From Lactarius indigo (taxonomy: Eukaryota > Basidiomycota > Agaricomycetes > Russulales > Russulaceae): a stretch of DNA of 64,000 bases. The stretch's first letter is position 1; every line of letters starts with the position of its first letter. A program made the translations under genes and the position numbers. Below are positions 43,110 through 54,894 of this stretch, piece by piece. The notes beneath the pieces were generated by a model. The model had not been told where the DNA came from, ran no database searches, and saw only the letters and a list, made by a program, of their open reading frames with translations. The stretch is from NCBI GenBank assembly GCA_025766275.1, contig JAFKAC010000070.1, positions 248,001-312,000 of the forward strand, read 5' to 3'.

Positions 43110-46100
43110 TCATGAACTAGTGGGAAATGCTCCAGGCACCGACTGCCACCGCCGCTCAGGGTGATGGAAATAGGTTCCATATCGTGTCTTCGTTGACCCA
43201 CTGACGTTCTGCGTATCTGGAGTTCCAACCACCTCCTGGCCACCTCCGGGAATAGCCGAATCGGACAACACCTGAGGGCGCCGCGGACTATTACCCGCAA
43301 TACCGGCATCATCTTCTGAATCGCTGTCCAAGCCTTCCGGCCAGACCCCATCATCCGGTAATATTATCACACCTGAATCAAAGTCATAGCTTAACCTGTG
43401 ATTGATGGCGCGGTGCGTCTGGGAGGAGCTCGATGAACCAGCTATTTGCTCCTGCCACGGGTTGTTGGTCACCTCGCCGTTTAGTTCCTCCGGACTGAGG
43501 GTTGCGCTCCGTACGTTATCTTGCTTGGCAACCGTCTTCGGAGCGCTTCCGGTTGGGAGTGTACCGTCACCCACTCGATGAACGCTATACCGTTTACGTA
43601 ATGTCAGAACAACCGCTTGGCCGATCTTCTGACGAGTATGGCTTGCATTGTGAGTATTGACCAATGTTTCACCCTTTTTCAGGGGGAGCCATGGTTGGGG
43701 GAGTAAACCGGTCAACGCTGGGTGTCCGTAGCGCTTTTTCCCGGTACTGGTGACTCATTAGTAACCATTGGCAACCGGTGAGCGTGAGTTTCACGTACTT
43801 CAGCACGCCGTTGTACCAGTTTGCCATTGGCGGCTGTGACTGAAAAGACCGTTTATCAACGGGCATTAGGCCAGGAGCGAATAAAACCCACGTAATCCGT
43901 GTGATCATCCTCCGGTGCAACATATAATATCTCATCGTTTTGAGCGTATCGACGCCTATTAAGGTTGCTAGATTGCAATCAGCGACGGAAACGGTTACAT
44001 GGAAATCATAAGCACCTTTGCGACCAAGATACTGGGTGACCTGTTCGCAAGCGTACAACCTCTTCTGTCTCTTCTCCACGCTGTACTTCAAATACTGCGC
44101 TCAAGTTGACAAATTTTGTGAGACCGTGGAATGAGTTGCTGATGTGGACCGACCAAGCCACAGTGAACACAAAGAGAGGGGCGACAAGGGACGAGAGTAC
44201 AAAAGATCTCTTCAAAACAAAATTTCCTGACATGAAGATGAGGAAGATGAGGACGCCCCAAATAAGGCGTGTGAAGGTGATTGGCCAAGCTTGCCCTTGA
44301 GACTCGTACGGTTTGTAGAATACTGTACCATTGTAAATATAATAACCTTCAAAGTAAACACTTACTCACCGAAAAGAAGCTTGTATTTGTACACGAGATA
44401 CGCAACACCAAAGTATATGGCGCCAAAAATAAGGATGAGCGGTTGGGCGATGCTATACAAGAGGGTAATCACGAATATCAAGATAGCCTGAGGATACACG
44501 GTGCCATAATTGATCACAGGAGGCGCGTTCAGTTCAGCAAAATCTGATGGGAGGCTTAAGTGACTGAAGCACAGACATTACAATACAATTAATTACCTCG
44601 CGGGGTGCGGGTTACCAGCATACGATAAAAAACTCGGGGGATAATGACGCCCAAATTCAGAAGTTGCAATGGCATGATACCAAGCCCTAGAGCGTTTCAG
44701 TTTGGCATCGTTGTGGATAAGAGCATCCAAGTCCTTCACCTTGTAGGATGACATAAGAGAGGAAGAAATGCCTAATTGTACGTGAGCGCTGGTAGTTCTA
44801 ACGTCCTCTGACAAAACACTAACCTTGCGCTACCTATTTGGAGAGCTTGAGCAAGCTTTTCCGGAATTTTTGCTGGTGAATTGGCTAGGTCCCGCACAAG
44901 TTGCCAGTAGGTGCTTGCCAGTAGGAAGATGAATACGACATTGACTAGCAGGAACAGAAAGTATCTATAGATCATTAGCCCAACTTGATCACCATAAGCA
45001 AAACAGACGAACAGACTTCTTCATGAGTGAGTACTCGACCAAACTCCGAGCGCGGAATCCTTGTACATAGGTGAGGGCTGTACCGCATTAACTCTTGAAC
45101 CATATAACAAGAGGGAACTCGGACCTTCTAGCACAAACGGCAAGAGTGCATTGAGCGTGATCATTGCTACGGATGGCAGAGAGTTCTGTACAATGGCACG
45201 AATCTTCTCGTTACTGTCGATGAGGTGACCTAACCAAGGCATAGTCTTCTTGATCTCTTTATAACTGAGTAAGCCCGCAAGACCAGTGATTGGGATGACC
45301 CAGAAAAAGAAGAGAAGGGCGAGAGAACCAAGGACTATGGCTTCACGTATACGGAGTGCCCTAGTTGAATAGTCCATGTTCGCCCATACAATGTCACGAG
45401 GCTCTGGTGCAAGGCAAGTCTCTAGTTGAAACGGGGCGGATGTATGAACTGCTTGAGCAGCGATTTGCTACAGGTATCGTTAGTCACGACACACAGGAGT
45501 ATAAAAAAAAGTTACGAACCGCACTAGACATCTTTTCGAATGTAACAAACGCCACATCCGTGGGCTTAAATTTTCCCACGCGACGATAGCGCTTGACAGC
45601 GTCGTCCGCGTCCAAAAACTTCTTTTCAAGGAATTGGATGGCATCCACGGGACGAGAAAAACAACTCGTGCGAAGTGTTGGCCGTTTGTGATGCGGGATA
45701 ACAAGGCGATGGGAAGCCTGAGCTTCTGCTGTCGCAAGGTCCCCCTCCCCGACTGTTGCGTGGTCGGAAGGGTCATACGATTCTACTGTGCTTGGATTGC
45801 CGACGTATTGAACCCAAGCGTCCTCCAACCTGAGCAGTGCACGCGTCCGAGTGTCAATAAGACGTTCCAGAGAACCGAGTTCACGACAGATGTTAACACT
45901 CTCTACACTCAATTTCATGTTCTCAAAGTGTTCGGCAAGCGCCCTTTCTGAACGCAGGTGAGACGGCAGCCCAGATACCATGACTGTGCGCGCAGCAATA
46001 GAATGCACGAGCTCAAGTGAGAAAAGTTGTCTTGCCTTGATGAATCGTTTATAGTTCAGGAAGATGAAGCGCAAGGAAAGCAGGGTGAACAGATATGTGA

Positions 46101-46845
46101 ACACGAGGTGAAGCGAGAGATATGAGTTGGCATCCGATACCAAGTCAAACCAGTCTGTTCCTTTGCGCAGAGACTTGTGTTGAGTTTGGACTGTGTGCCA
46201 GTCTGGGTCGTCGTCATCTTCGTCCCCAATGCCGATGTTGTTCTTCGATCCGGTTATTGAGAATACTCCAGGACAGAAATGCGCGCACCTTGAGATTTAC
46301 GGGCATCAAAATAGATACAGCAAACACAGAACACAGAGAGAATAGGTAAAATGACATCTTGAAGAAGTTTAAGAGCTAGCCGAACGAGTGTAAGACTTAG
46401 CCCATCCAACCTGAAAAAGGCGACATACCACGGCAGCGTCAAGGCCGACTATCTGAAGCACGGAGTACTCCGACGTCCTCAGAGTGGGAAGAATCCATCC
46501 AAAGAATGCGCCGTGGGCATGCGCTTCGTGGGGCGAAAAGCCTGTAGGGATATCGTGGTGATCGGTTGTTCAGTGATAGTCAGAGGTTCGTACCCTTGAG
46601 CTTCGTTCTAGGCGCAAAGAGGAGAGGCCACCTTGTCCGACAGTACGAGAAGATGAGAAAGGCGGTCACTCCAATGGACGAAGAAAGCATTATTTGCGTT
46701 GATAACCATGGCCCTTGATACTTTACTGAGGAATGAATGAGATAACGAAGTAAGACCAAACGGAAGGGAGGAACATACTGGTGGGAGGAGAACCAGGCGG
46801 CGGCCCCCCCGGTTCATCGAACGAGGTATGAACGTAGGTAGCCAT
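43110..46845 (-). CDS. CSC1/OSCA-type calcium-permeable channel (DUF221)
   Basis: A multi-exon gene (about 13 exons) read on the minus strand from ATG 46845 to stop 43110-43112. N-terminus: a first exon with Pro/Gly (MATYVHTSFDEP), then GPWLSTQIMLSSSIGVTAFL and a first helix, APRTKLKGFSPHEAHAHG, LLNFFKMSFYLFSLCSVF, DANSYLSLHLVFTYLFTLL. The cytosolic RRM-like part has ARTVMVSGLPSHLR. The conserved core is STRALRIREAIVLGSLALLF, PITGLAGLLSYKEIKK, NSLPSVAMITLNALLPF, VNVVFIFLLASTYWQL, QGLGIMPLQLLNLGVIIPR, NAPPVINYGTVYPQAILIF. The C-terminal tail is polar (PPMANWYNG; LPQPWLPLKKGETLV). Family members are osmosensitive cation channels of plasma or internal membranes. Introns were inferred by eye. Confidence 0.9.
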
Positions 46846-46998
46846 GGACAGCGTTGTGTCCAAGAGGTGTCCTTGAGTCAGGAGTACAATGAGCCTGCTG
46901 TCTGCCAATGCGGTCTGCGATCGGGCCGCCGAAGACTTGGCCGAGGAACAGCCGGGTCAGGGGACTCCCCGGTCCGGCTCTGAACACATTTGTTGACG

Positions 46999-48049
46999 AT
47001 GGTACGTATGCTATGCCCACATATTTTCCTACTATTGTGATTTTCAGCAAATCCCTAGAATGTAGAACTACTGAGCGATGCAGCAGCGCCTCGATACGGT
47101 TATGAATCTGACGAGGAAGATCAGCTGAACCCACTTCTCAATAGACCTATACAGACACCAACCTGTGTCTCCATCCAGGGTTATCCGTCTTCTGATCAAC
47201 CTCCCGAAGTTGTCATCATCGCGTCCGGTGAGGCAGGGAAAGCTTGGGCCCAGGGAGCGCATCTCGGCGAGCAGCGGGCAACGGTCATTGTGGATGATCT
47301 TGCAGTAATTCGTGTTCTTCTTATGACTACCTACTAGCCCCATTGATACAACGTATAAGGTTGGTTGCATTTTCTTACCCTCCTGGTCAGACGCAGCGGT
47401 TATAGTATCCGAAACTTCTACAAGTCTATCCACTTGGGAAATGTATACCTATGCGGAGGGTATCATCAGTTTCTTCAACCCCAAACGGTGAATAGCACTA
47501 CTTGTCTGCTCTAATCCAATCTGACGTACGGTTAAGGCTTTTGCTTCTGGACGTATATTCGGTTCCCTTATATGTTAACCAGGCACCACTTGAGGCTTAT
47601 CGTGCCCCCGTGCGCTACCTGCGGACGCGCAGCTGGGAGACCTCTGTACGTAGCTGGTCATTTGTGTCAACGTTACTGATTTCGTCTCTCATTAGGCCCC
47701 TTTTCTTGTCCCATTTTCGCCACCTAATCTCATACAAGCGACCTGCGCAACTTTTGCATCTATCGCAGCTCTCCCGGCATCGCAAATGGAGGCAATCGTG
47801 CTTCTCTTGCCTTCTCCATATATCTCTATTCCTCGGGGACATAACCTCCCACCGTCTCCACCCCCCTCCGCTGATAAAAATGGTTCCATCTGGTCGGAAA
47901 GTATTCTGCAAGAGATTCACATTTGTCTTGCGGAGCTCTCTGGAATGCGAGCACATCAGCCTTGGGAGAGCACAGGTCGTGTAGTGCTACCAAAGCAGTC
48001 GGGGATCAAATGCCGCGGTGATATTGGTGACGGTGGGATGTACATGTAA
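46999..48049 (+). CDS. Proteasome assembly chaperone 1-like (PSMG1/PAC1)
   Basis: The likely start is ATG 46999-47001, immediately followed by an intron (47002-47058), then NVELLSDAAAPRYGYESDEED, PPEVVIIASGEAGKAWAQGA, CIFLPSWSDAAVIVSE, TWEMYTYAEGIISFFNPKR, LLLLDVYSVPLYVNQAPLE, then PNLIQATCATFASIAALPAS and LLLPSPYISIPRG, ending GDGGMYM at 48049. The last segment resembles PSMG1 (a PNIVHDLPAAVLSYC-type block). PSMG1 helps assemble the 20S proteasome alpha ring. One junction (47311-47339) does not splice in frame with GT-AG sites I can see, so the model needs cDNA. Assignment is by pattern and moderately sure. Confidence 0.5.
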
Positions 48050-48230
48050 ACTACTATTACCAGTGTTCGCCCATATATAAATTGTACAGTATGAGTAGCT
48101 ACTCAAAATTTTATCGTTGGCCCTAACGGGGAAGCGGCTCGTCTCGGCCGACACTGCCCAATTGTGGCAACTGCTGCTGGTCCGCCAGGGTGGGTAGCAC
48201 CATCAAACAATCTTTATATTTTGAACGACC

Positions 48231-48911
48231 ATGGTAGGTACCCACGAAGTCTGTGTCTGAGCTATCACTTATACTTTTCTGCAAGAGTGACAATGCAGGT
48301 TGTGTTCCTTCCATGCTGTCCTCACCGATGTTCATATTTGGCAGAGTACAAGGAGGCTTTTGCCCTTTTCGACAAGAAAGGTACTGGTGCCGTACCCCGC
48401 GAAACTCTCGGTGATCTTTTGCGCGCGCTGGGGCAAAATCCTACTCAGGCAGAAGTCGCTGATATCGTAGCGAACGCTCCACGGGATGGTGAGCCTCGGG
48501 AGTCCCAGTTACTGGCCCAACATTGACGTTCTACCCCCGCAGTCGATTATAAAACATTTTTGACGATTTTGAACCGGCCAGACGGCTTCAAACCCGCGGG
48601 TACTCCTGGTACTTCTCTGCTAAAGGGACGATAGATACTCTTACTAAACGCCTTGTCCCAGAGGAGTTCGTTCGTGGGTTTCAGGTCTTTGACAAGGAAG
48701 GCAATGGCTTCATCGGCGCAGGCGAGTTGCGGTACGTGCTAACCCAGCTTGGGGAGAAGATGACCGATGAGGAAGTGGACGAGCTGCTCAAGGGTGTGCA
48801 GATTGGCGCGTAAGTGTCTTTCCTTCCTCATCTCTTTGATACAAATAACCTTGTAACAGCGACGGGAACGTGAATTATGAATCATTTGTACGTACGATTT
48901 TGAGCCAGTGA
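48231..48911 (+). CDS. cdc4: Myosin essential light chain Cdc4
   Basis: Six exons: 48231-48233 (ATG only), 48286-48298, 48345-48488, 48543-48608, 48662-48809, 48860-48911, giving 141 residues, the same length as fission yeast Cdc4. The start is [18 protein letters not shown]; further blocks are [70 protein letters not shown] and [14 protein letters not shown]-hand loops have mostly lost the calcium ligands, as usual for essential light chains; [12 protein letters not shown] is the most complete. Cdc4 binds IQ motifs of type II myosin in the cytokinetic ring. All splice sites are GT-AG and phases agree. Confidence 0.93.
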
Positions 48912-49045
48912 TTAGTGACTTGCACTGCTGGGTCCTCCACCTAGCGAGGTCACATAATGCCACGAATATCTGTAATGCATGATATGTACCCTATACACCA
49001 TGCATACCACTTTCAACTAGTTGAAAAGTCAAAACGCGAACAACA

Positions 49046-50552
49046 TCACTCGCTCTTTTCTGTATCGTATCCGTCATCTTGGTGGCCACTATTCTCCCCT
49101 CTCGTCTCCACAACGATCTGACCACCGTTACCCAGTCCTTCGATGTCCATCAAGCGAACAGCAGGTTGCCAAGGAATCTCTTGGCGGGGGTACGCAGTGA
49201 ATAAAGAGAACCCCCACCAAGCCTCGGCAAGTTGCCCAGACGATTGTATAAGCTCCTGAAGGTTCTTCTCTGCCACAGAAGTGAGAGCCTTTGTGTCAGT
49301 GTGGGTAAGGTCGGTATGGGTGAGGTGTGCGTCAACATAACAGTAGAGGGAGGTCACAGTCGAACTCCGCACAGCCAACCGCACAAGGCGTTGACCATCC
49401 GGCAAGCGAATAGTCACCCGGATTTGGTCTACGTTCGACGGCGTGTCAGGCGGAATAAGTAGCTGTCGGAACTCCCGCCGCCAACGATCTCGTGCATTGG
49501 CAATATGAGCACGGGTTTCTTCTTCCGCGCGCTTGCGTTCCAATTCAGCTTTCTCGAGTTCCGCAGTCCGGCGTGCCTCTTCAATGCGGTGTGCCTCCTT
49601 CTCTTGGTCCCGACGTACGCTCTCGCGAAATGCAGCATCCTGCTCATCACGCAAGGCGCGCTCACGAGCGCGTTCTGTCGCGGCCGACCGGAGACCTTCT
49701 AGGAATGGCATGACGCGGGGAATTAGTTGAAGAGTAATTTGATCAGCCAACGAGCGTGCGCTTGTTGGGGCAGAAGCTGGGATTGAGGGTCCCTGATGCC
49801 GAGAAAGGATAGTAAGAGAAGGTGATAATGATGTCCTTGAAGATGCTCCCATGAAGGAAGAAGCACGAGGGGGTTGGAGTGCGACAAATGCCACGAATGG
49901 GAAAGTGGTGGCTTGCAGCTTCTGCGCGGCTGTTACCCTGTATGAGATGTGAAGGACTTGTGGAAAAAAAACGCACCGCTCCAAGCTTCACGTTCACGGA
50001 TATCACCACCCCAAACGATAAACTTGTGCTTATGGAAAAGTCCAATGAGAGTAGGGTCCGTCAAAGTATGTCTGCATCGCAATTGGGAAAGGGACGTGAT
50101 GAAAAAAGTATGACAGCTTACCGCTTAAAATCTGGAACATCATCGTGCTCGTTGCTCACCAAGATGACACAACCAATGCGTATCTCCGACTGGCATAATC
50201 GTAAAATCTCGTCGTAGCTGCCTAAGGTGAAGTCCGGCAGCAATCTCGGCGAACCCGTGCCAATTCTGTTGCGAAGTTCGCTAGATTGGAGCTGCGAAGT
50301 GGAAGGGCCAGCACCAGCCACTGGACTTGCACGACTCAAACAGTGGGCACCCGTCTCTTCTTCAAGGCTTCGGACCCAACGGTCTGAGACTGTGTAAGGG
50401 TCGGAGCGTGTTGAGGGTCTTGCAATAAGAGGACGATAGAAATTTAGAGATGAAAATGGGACTCGCGGGATAGGGATACGCAGTGTGTGAAAAATAAAGC
50501 GGACTAAACTGGCCAAAATGTGGAACGGGAAAGTGAGGATTGAGGACAACAT
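49046..50552 (-). CDS. UAS-UBX domain protein, FAF2/UBXD8-like (Ucp10 type)
   Basis: Minus-strand gene with at least three exons; likely start ATG 50552 (MLSSILTFPFHILASLVRF), stop 49046-49048. An N-terminal hydrophobic segment suggests a membrane hairpin. Then the UAS (thioredoxin-like) domain: LPDFTLGSYDEILRLCQ, IGCVILVSNEHDDVPDFKR, IVWGGDIREREAW, KLQATTFPFVAFVALQPP. A long charged coiled coil follows (residue runs of ERARERALRDEQDAAF, EEARRTAELEKAELERKR), and the C-terminal UBX domain (IRVTIRLPDGQRLVRLAV). Relatives recruit Cdc48/p97 to ER or lipid-droplet membranes. No UBA domain is seen at the N-terminus. Start codons of this gene and DNA2 are 133 bp apart. Confidence 0.85.
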
Positions 50553-50685
50553 ACCTCGCACTGTTTACGAATCCCGTGGCGTGGCCGAGTTATATGATTG
50601 TGTCAGCCAGCCACGCGATCCCGTGACCTGGACGCGTTTATGCCATTGTACAGTACGCCAGTCCACCACTGGCCCACTTCAAGTT

Positions 50686-53600
50686 ATGCTCTCGAACTCT
50701 CCAGCGAAACCATCTACCACGGAGGAGCAAGCCTTCATGGCACAACTCCTCAAAGATTCTTCAGCTCCGGTGACACCCACCCGTCGCCATTCTACGCGCA
50801 AGGTCACGCTCACCCCAAAGAATCAACTCTACTCGGCAGGAAAGATTGACCTCGAAAAGGAACTCACTGGTTGGGACTGGGAGGCCCTTTCTGACTATGT
50901 TCCAACTCCGGAAAAACCACATAGGAAAATGGTGCTAGCAGAAGACGAACACCAGAACACAGCACTCCAAGCTCACATTGCACCCGAGTACACCCCCGAA
51001 CCCTGTACACGATGCTTGGTACAAACAGTGGAAGTGTCCTGGAATAATGGTGTGCGAGAAAAGGTAAGAAAGCCGCTGTCTACATAACGAAAAGCCATTA
51101 AGACGACTTGACCAGCACATCCTCGCCATAACGGAGCCCGGGCTCGAACCTCGGTATGTAGTGCTGAAAGACGACTGGGTGTTTACCGACGTTCATGAGG
51201 GTGGGTATAGAACCTATTATTATCCCTTCCTCATTAAGACGCGAACGAACAGGTGACGTTCTGAACATCATCGGACCCTTTCAGATCCTTGCCAATGGCC
51301 AGAAATCTATTACTATGACGACCCTTGATAACTTACTCATCCACCATCCTGACACGCTCCTTACACCATCTCTACTTGCTTCCGCGCCAAATTGCCAGCG
51401 TAAGCCCCTAGTTACCGCACTCGTTAGGGCCTTGAGCCCTCCAACGCCATCTCTCGTGTACGGCACTGTATTACACGAGGTCTTTCAAAGTTGTCTCCAA
51501 GAAGGTCGCTGGGATGCGCCATGGATAGAGGCGCGTGTGGACTCTGCATTATCTGCATCTTTCGGAGATCTCGTGCGTGCTAGTGTTCCACTGTCAACCG
51601 CTAAGGATGAGATATTGCGCCGGGCTGTCGGAGTCGAGACGTTTGGGCGGCGGTACATCGGAGACCATCCCAGGGTACTTCCTTCAACATCGTGTTCATT
51701 GTGTGCTTACCCTTACTTTTCAAGCGTGAAGCTGTATTGTCCGACACTCGGGCGGCGCGTGGAGAAACGGCACTGCTGGCAATTAGCTCGTTGCATGATG
51801 TTGAAGAAGATATATGGTCTCCAACTTACGGGCTCCGGGGGAAACTTGACGCCTCCGTGCAAGCCAACATTGACCGTAACCAAAAGCCATTATCCACGCA
51901 CCCAGCTCCTTTCGAGATCAAGACCGGTCGTGCCGTTGCAGGCCTCGAACATCGCGCCCAAACCATGCTATATAGTCTTTTGATGCAAGACCGTTACGGT
52001 GAGCCCGTGGACCTGGGTTTACTGTACTACACGCAAAGCGAGGAAGTGATATCTGTCCCCGCTACCCGACACGAATTACGGGCGCTCATTGGAGTGAGGA
52101 ATATGATCGCCGAGTGGATGGCGCGTCGCTTCAGGGGATTCGGACATGCAGTGCTCAAGGATGAAGCACCTTTCTTACCACCAACGATAAATAGCGAGCA
52201 GTTATGCGGGCGTTGCTATGCTCTCGACGCTTGTATGCTATATCGTCGGGTAAGTGCTCCTTTTACTTGGAAAGTATGAGACAACGGTGACGTAGACAGG
52301 CCGTAGAAAATGTCACCGACGAGACCTCGCAGATTGCGGACATTTATGCAGAGAAGACAGGACACCTCAGCCAATCGCACGCGGATTTCTTCAAAACATG
52401 GGAGCGACTCATTGCTCTTGAGGAGCGGGACATGATGCGCTTCAAGAAGGAACTGTGGGTCCTCGGTGCGGACGAGCGAGAAATGTTGGGTCGATGCTTC
52501 GCAGATATGATGTTGGACACATCTCCGGTCACAGAAGGACCTGTCAATGCAAGTGTCAATGCCGGAACGAGCAAGATCCATAGGTTCACGTATCGCTTCT
52601 GCAGACGCGTGGGAGTTGACGCAGAGAGTCTTCTTAATGGACACATGAACGTCGGTGATGCGGTCACAGTTTCTGTTCTCCCAGATCTATTTGCCCTTTG
52701 TCGAGGCTTCATTCTGGAGCTCGGTCCTCAGCACGTAGTCCTCGGTGTTGATCACGTGCTCGATGTCGCGGTAATTCGTCAACGTCTCCGCCAGCGGTCA
52801 CGGTCAGACGCCAAAAAGTCTACCATACAAATATCTTTTCGCATCGACAAGGATGAGTTCTCCGCTGGCATGGGCCGGCTACGCGAAAATCTTGCGTCTT
52901 TATTCTACGTTGGCGGAGACGGAACACGTTTACGTCTCGTCGTTGACCTCGCTCCGCCGATTTTCGACTCTGTGAGCGAGCTGCTGGGGGCGGTACAAGC
53001 ATCGCCGTGCTGCCAAGCCTTGGCGCGGTCGCTGAATGCACACCAAATGCTTGCTGTCGAGAAAGTGCTCTGCTCTCGTGATTACACATTGATCCTAGGA
53101 ATGCCTGGTACAGGAAAGACGACAGTTGTGGCGCACCTCATCCAAATGTTGGTTGAGATGGGTAAGACTGTGTTGCTCTCGGCGTATACGCACTCCGCTG
53201 TGGACACAATCCTTGCAAAGCTCAAAGATGCAAAATTTGGGATATTGCGGCTTGGAAACATTGATAAGGTAGGTTTATTCCTTTATTATAGTCAGTGTGG
53301 ATAATGACTGCCACAGATCCACCCCAGTTCGAGACCCTACCATCTCTCTGCGCGAAGGCAACCCACGACAATCGAGGAATTTGAACGTCAATTCATGACT
53401 CCACGAGTGGTCGTAACTACCGCGCTTTCCATCGACCAGTGCGTCTGGAGCCATTCCGAATCCCCTACTACTACTAATAGGCTGTAGCGAGCTATTTTCA
53501 CGCCGGGAATTCGATTACTGCATTGTAGATGAAGCTTCCCAAATCACTCTGCCGACATGCCTTGGCCCCTTACGTTTCGCCCATAAGTTCGTACTTGTAG

Positions 53601-54774
53601 GCGATCATTACCAGCTTCCCCCGTTGGTAGGGTTCATGACCCATATCAAAGTACTGGGCTTGACGGACTAGTTCACAGGTTCGCAACCGTGATGCACGGA
53701 AAGACGGTCTGGACGTCTCCCTATTCCGGCGACTTTCGGAGGCACATCCGCACGCGGTTGTCGAACTGACACAACAGTATCGCATGAACTCAGATATCAT
53801 GCTACTCTCCAACAAGCTCATCTACGGTGATCGTTTGAGTTGCGGGAACCAAAAAGTTGCGAACCAAAGTCTAATTATGCCTGACAACTTGTTCATTCAA
53901 CGACTTCACGAGCTGGTCCCTTCTTGTGGTGCCCAGTGTTGGATGAAAGAACTGTTCCTTCCGAAGCAAGAACACCCTCATTTACTGTGAATTATTTAGC
54001 AGTTCTGACCAGTTTCGTTTAGCCGAAAAGCCATCTTCGTGGACACGGACCTCGTCCCAGCAACAGAGTCGCTTGTCAGCGACCTTGTACAAAACGTGAC
54101 CGAGGCCATGCTTGTGCGCCAATTTACAGAGTGTTTGCTTCGCAGTGGCATTCGCCCAGAACAGATCGCTGTGGTCACACTCTACCGACAACAGATCAAA
54201 CTGCTCTCACATCTGCTCAGCAATCAACCAGACATCGAGATTTTAACAGCCGACCGTAGCCAGGGGAGGGACAAAGATTGTATCATCATGTCTATGGTTC
54301 GCTCGAACGACGAGGGAATAGTGCGTTTTCTGCTCGCCATTTCATAGGTGGGCTCACGAACTGCTCTCACAGGTTGGTGACCTCGTAAAGGACTGGAGAC
54401 GCATGAATGTCGCTTTCACGAGAGCTCGCGCCAAGCTGGTCATCTTCGGTTCGCGCACAACTCTCGCGCGTACACCACTTCTCGAGTCGTTTTTCCAGTT
54501 GATGGAAGGCGAAGGTTGGATACTCCAGCTGCCAAGAGGCGCCCATGAAATACACGTAGAGGCGCTCTTCCCTCCCGAAAACGCACATGCCAAGCGCGGG
54601 CGTCAGGACTCTGTGGGGGACCAAAACAACCCAAAGTCTGAGGAGCAATTAGGGAAGCGAAACCCTCACGATGCGGGATCAAACAAGAGAATACGAAGGA
54701 GTCCCGATACCGGACTTTTACGAGGTCGACCCGTCCTGAGAGATGTTTTTAACGATATCATCGACCTGACATGA
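50686..54774 (+). CDS. DNA2: DNA replication helicase/nuclease Dna2
   Basis: Plus-strand gene with several introns (for example 51065-51113, about 53269-53317, about 53476-53516). Start [14 protein letters not shown] at 50686, stop 54772-54774. The Fe-S nuclease domain shows NCQRKPLV (first Cys), a catalytic region with [11 protein letters not shown] and PFEIKTGRA, and the Cys cluster [11 protein letters not shown] (about 52205). The SF1 helicase shows Walker [11 protein letters not shown] (about 53100), [58 protein letters not shown] and [16 protein letters not shown]. Dna2 trims long flaps in Okazaki fragment processing and resects DNA ends. All key motifs are present. The C-terminal tail is Lys/Arg/Asn-rich, perhaps a nuclear localisation signal. 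Confidence 0.95.
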
Positions 54775-54894
54775 TCAACGACCGATTTTAAGTATCTCTC
54801 CCCTAGCAACCTCTTCCCTGTTTTCGCCTGCGCTCTTGTACAGTAGTTTACATGTTCTAATGTTTGGATAGTCCCTTATTCCCATCTTGTCAAT

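Noticed and set aside
46814..47134. Minus-strand ORF with GGPIADRIGRQ, like an MFS transporter motif
   Set aside because: Only one motif-like string, overlapping the CSC1 first exon and the opposite-strand PSMG1-like exon; no membrane segments.
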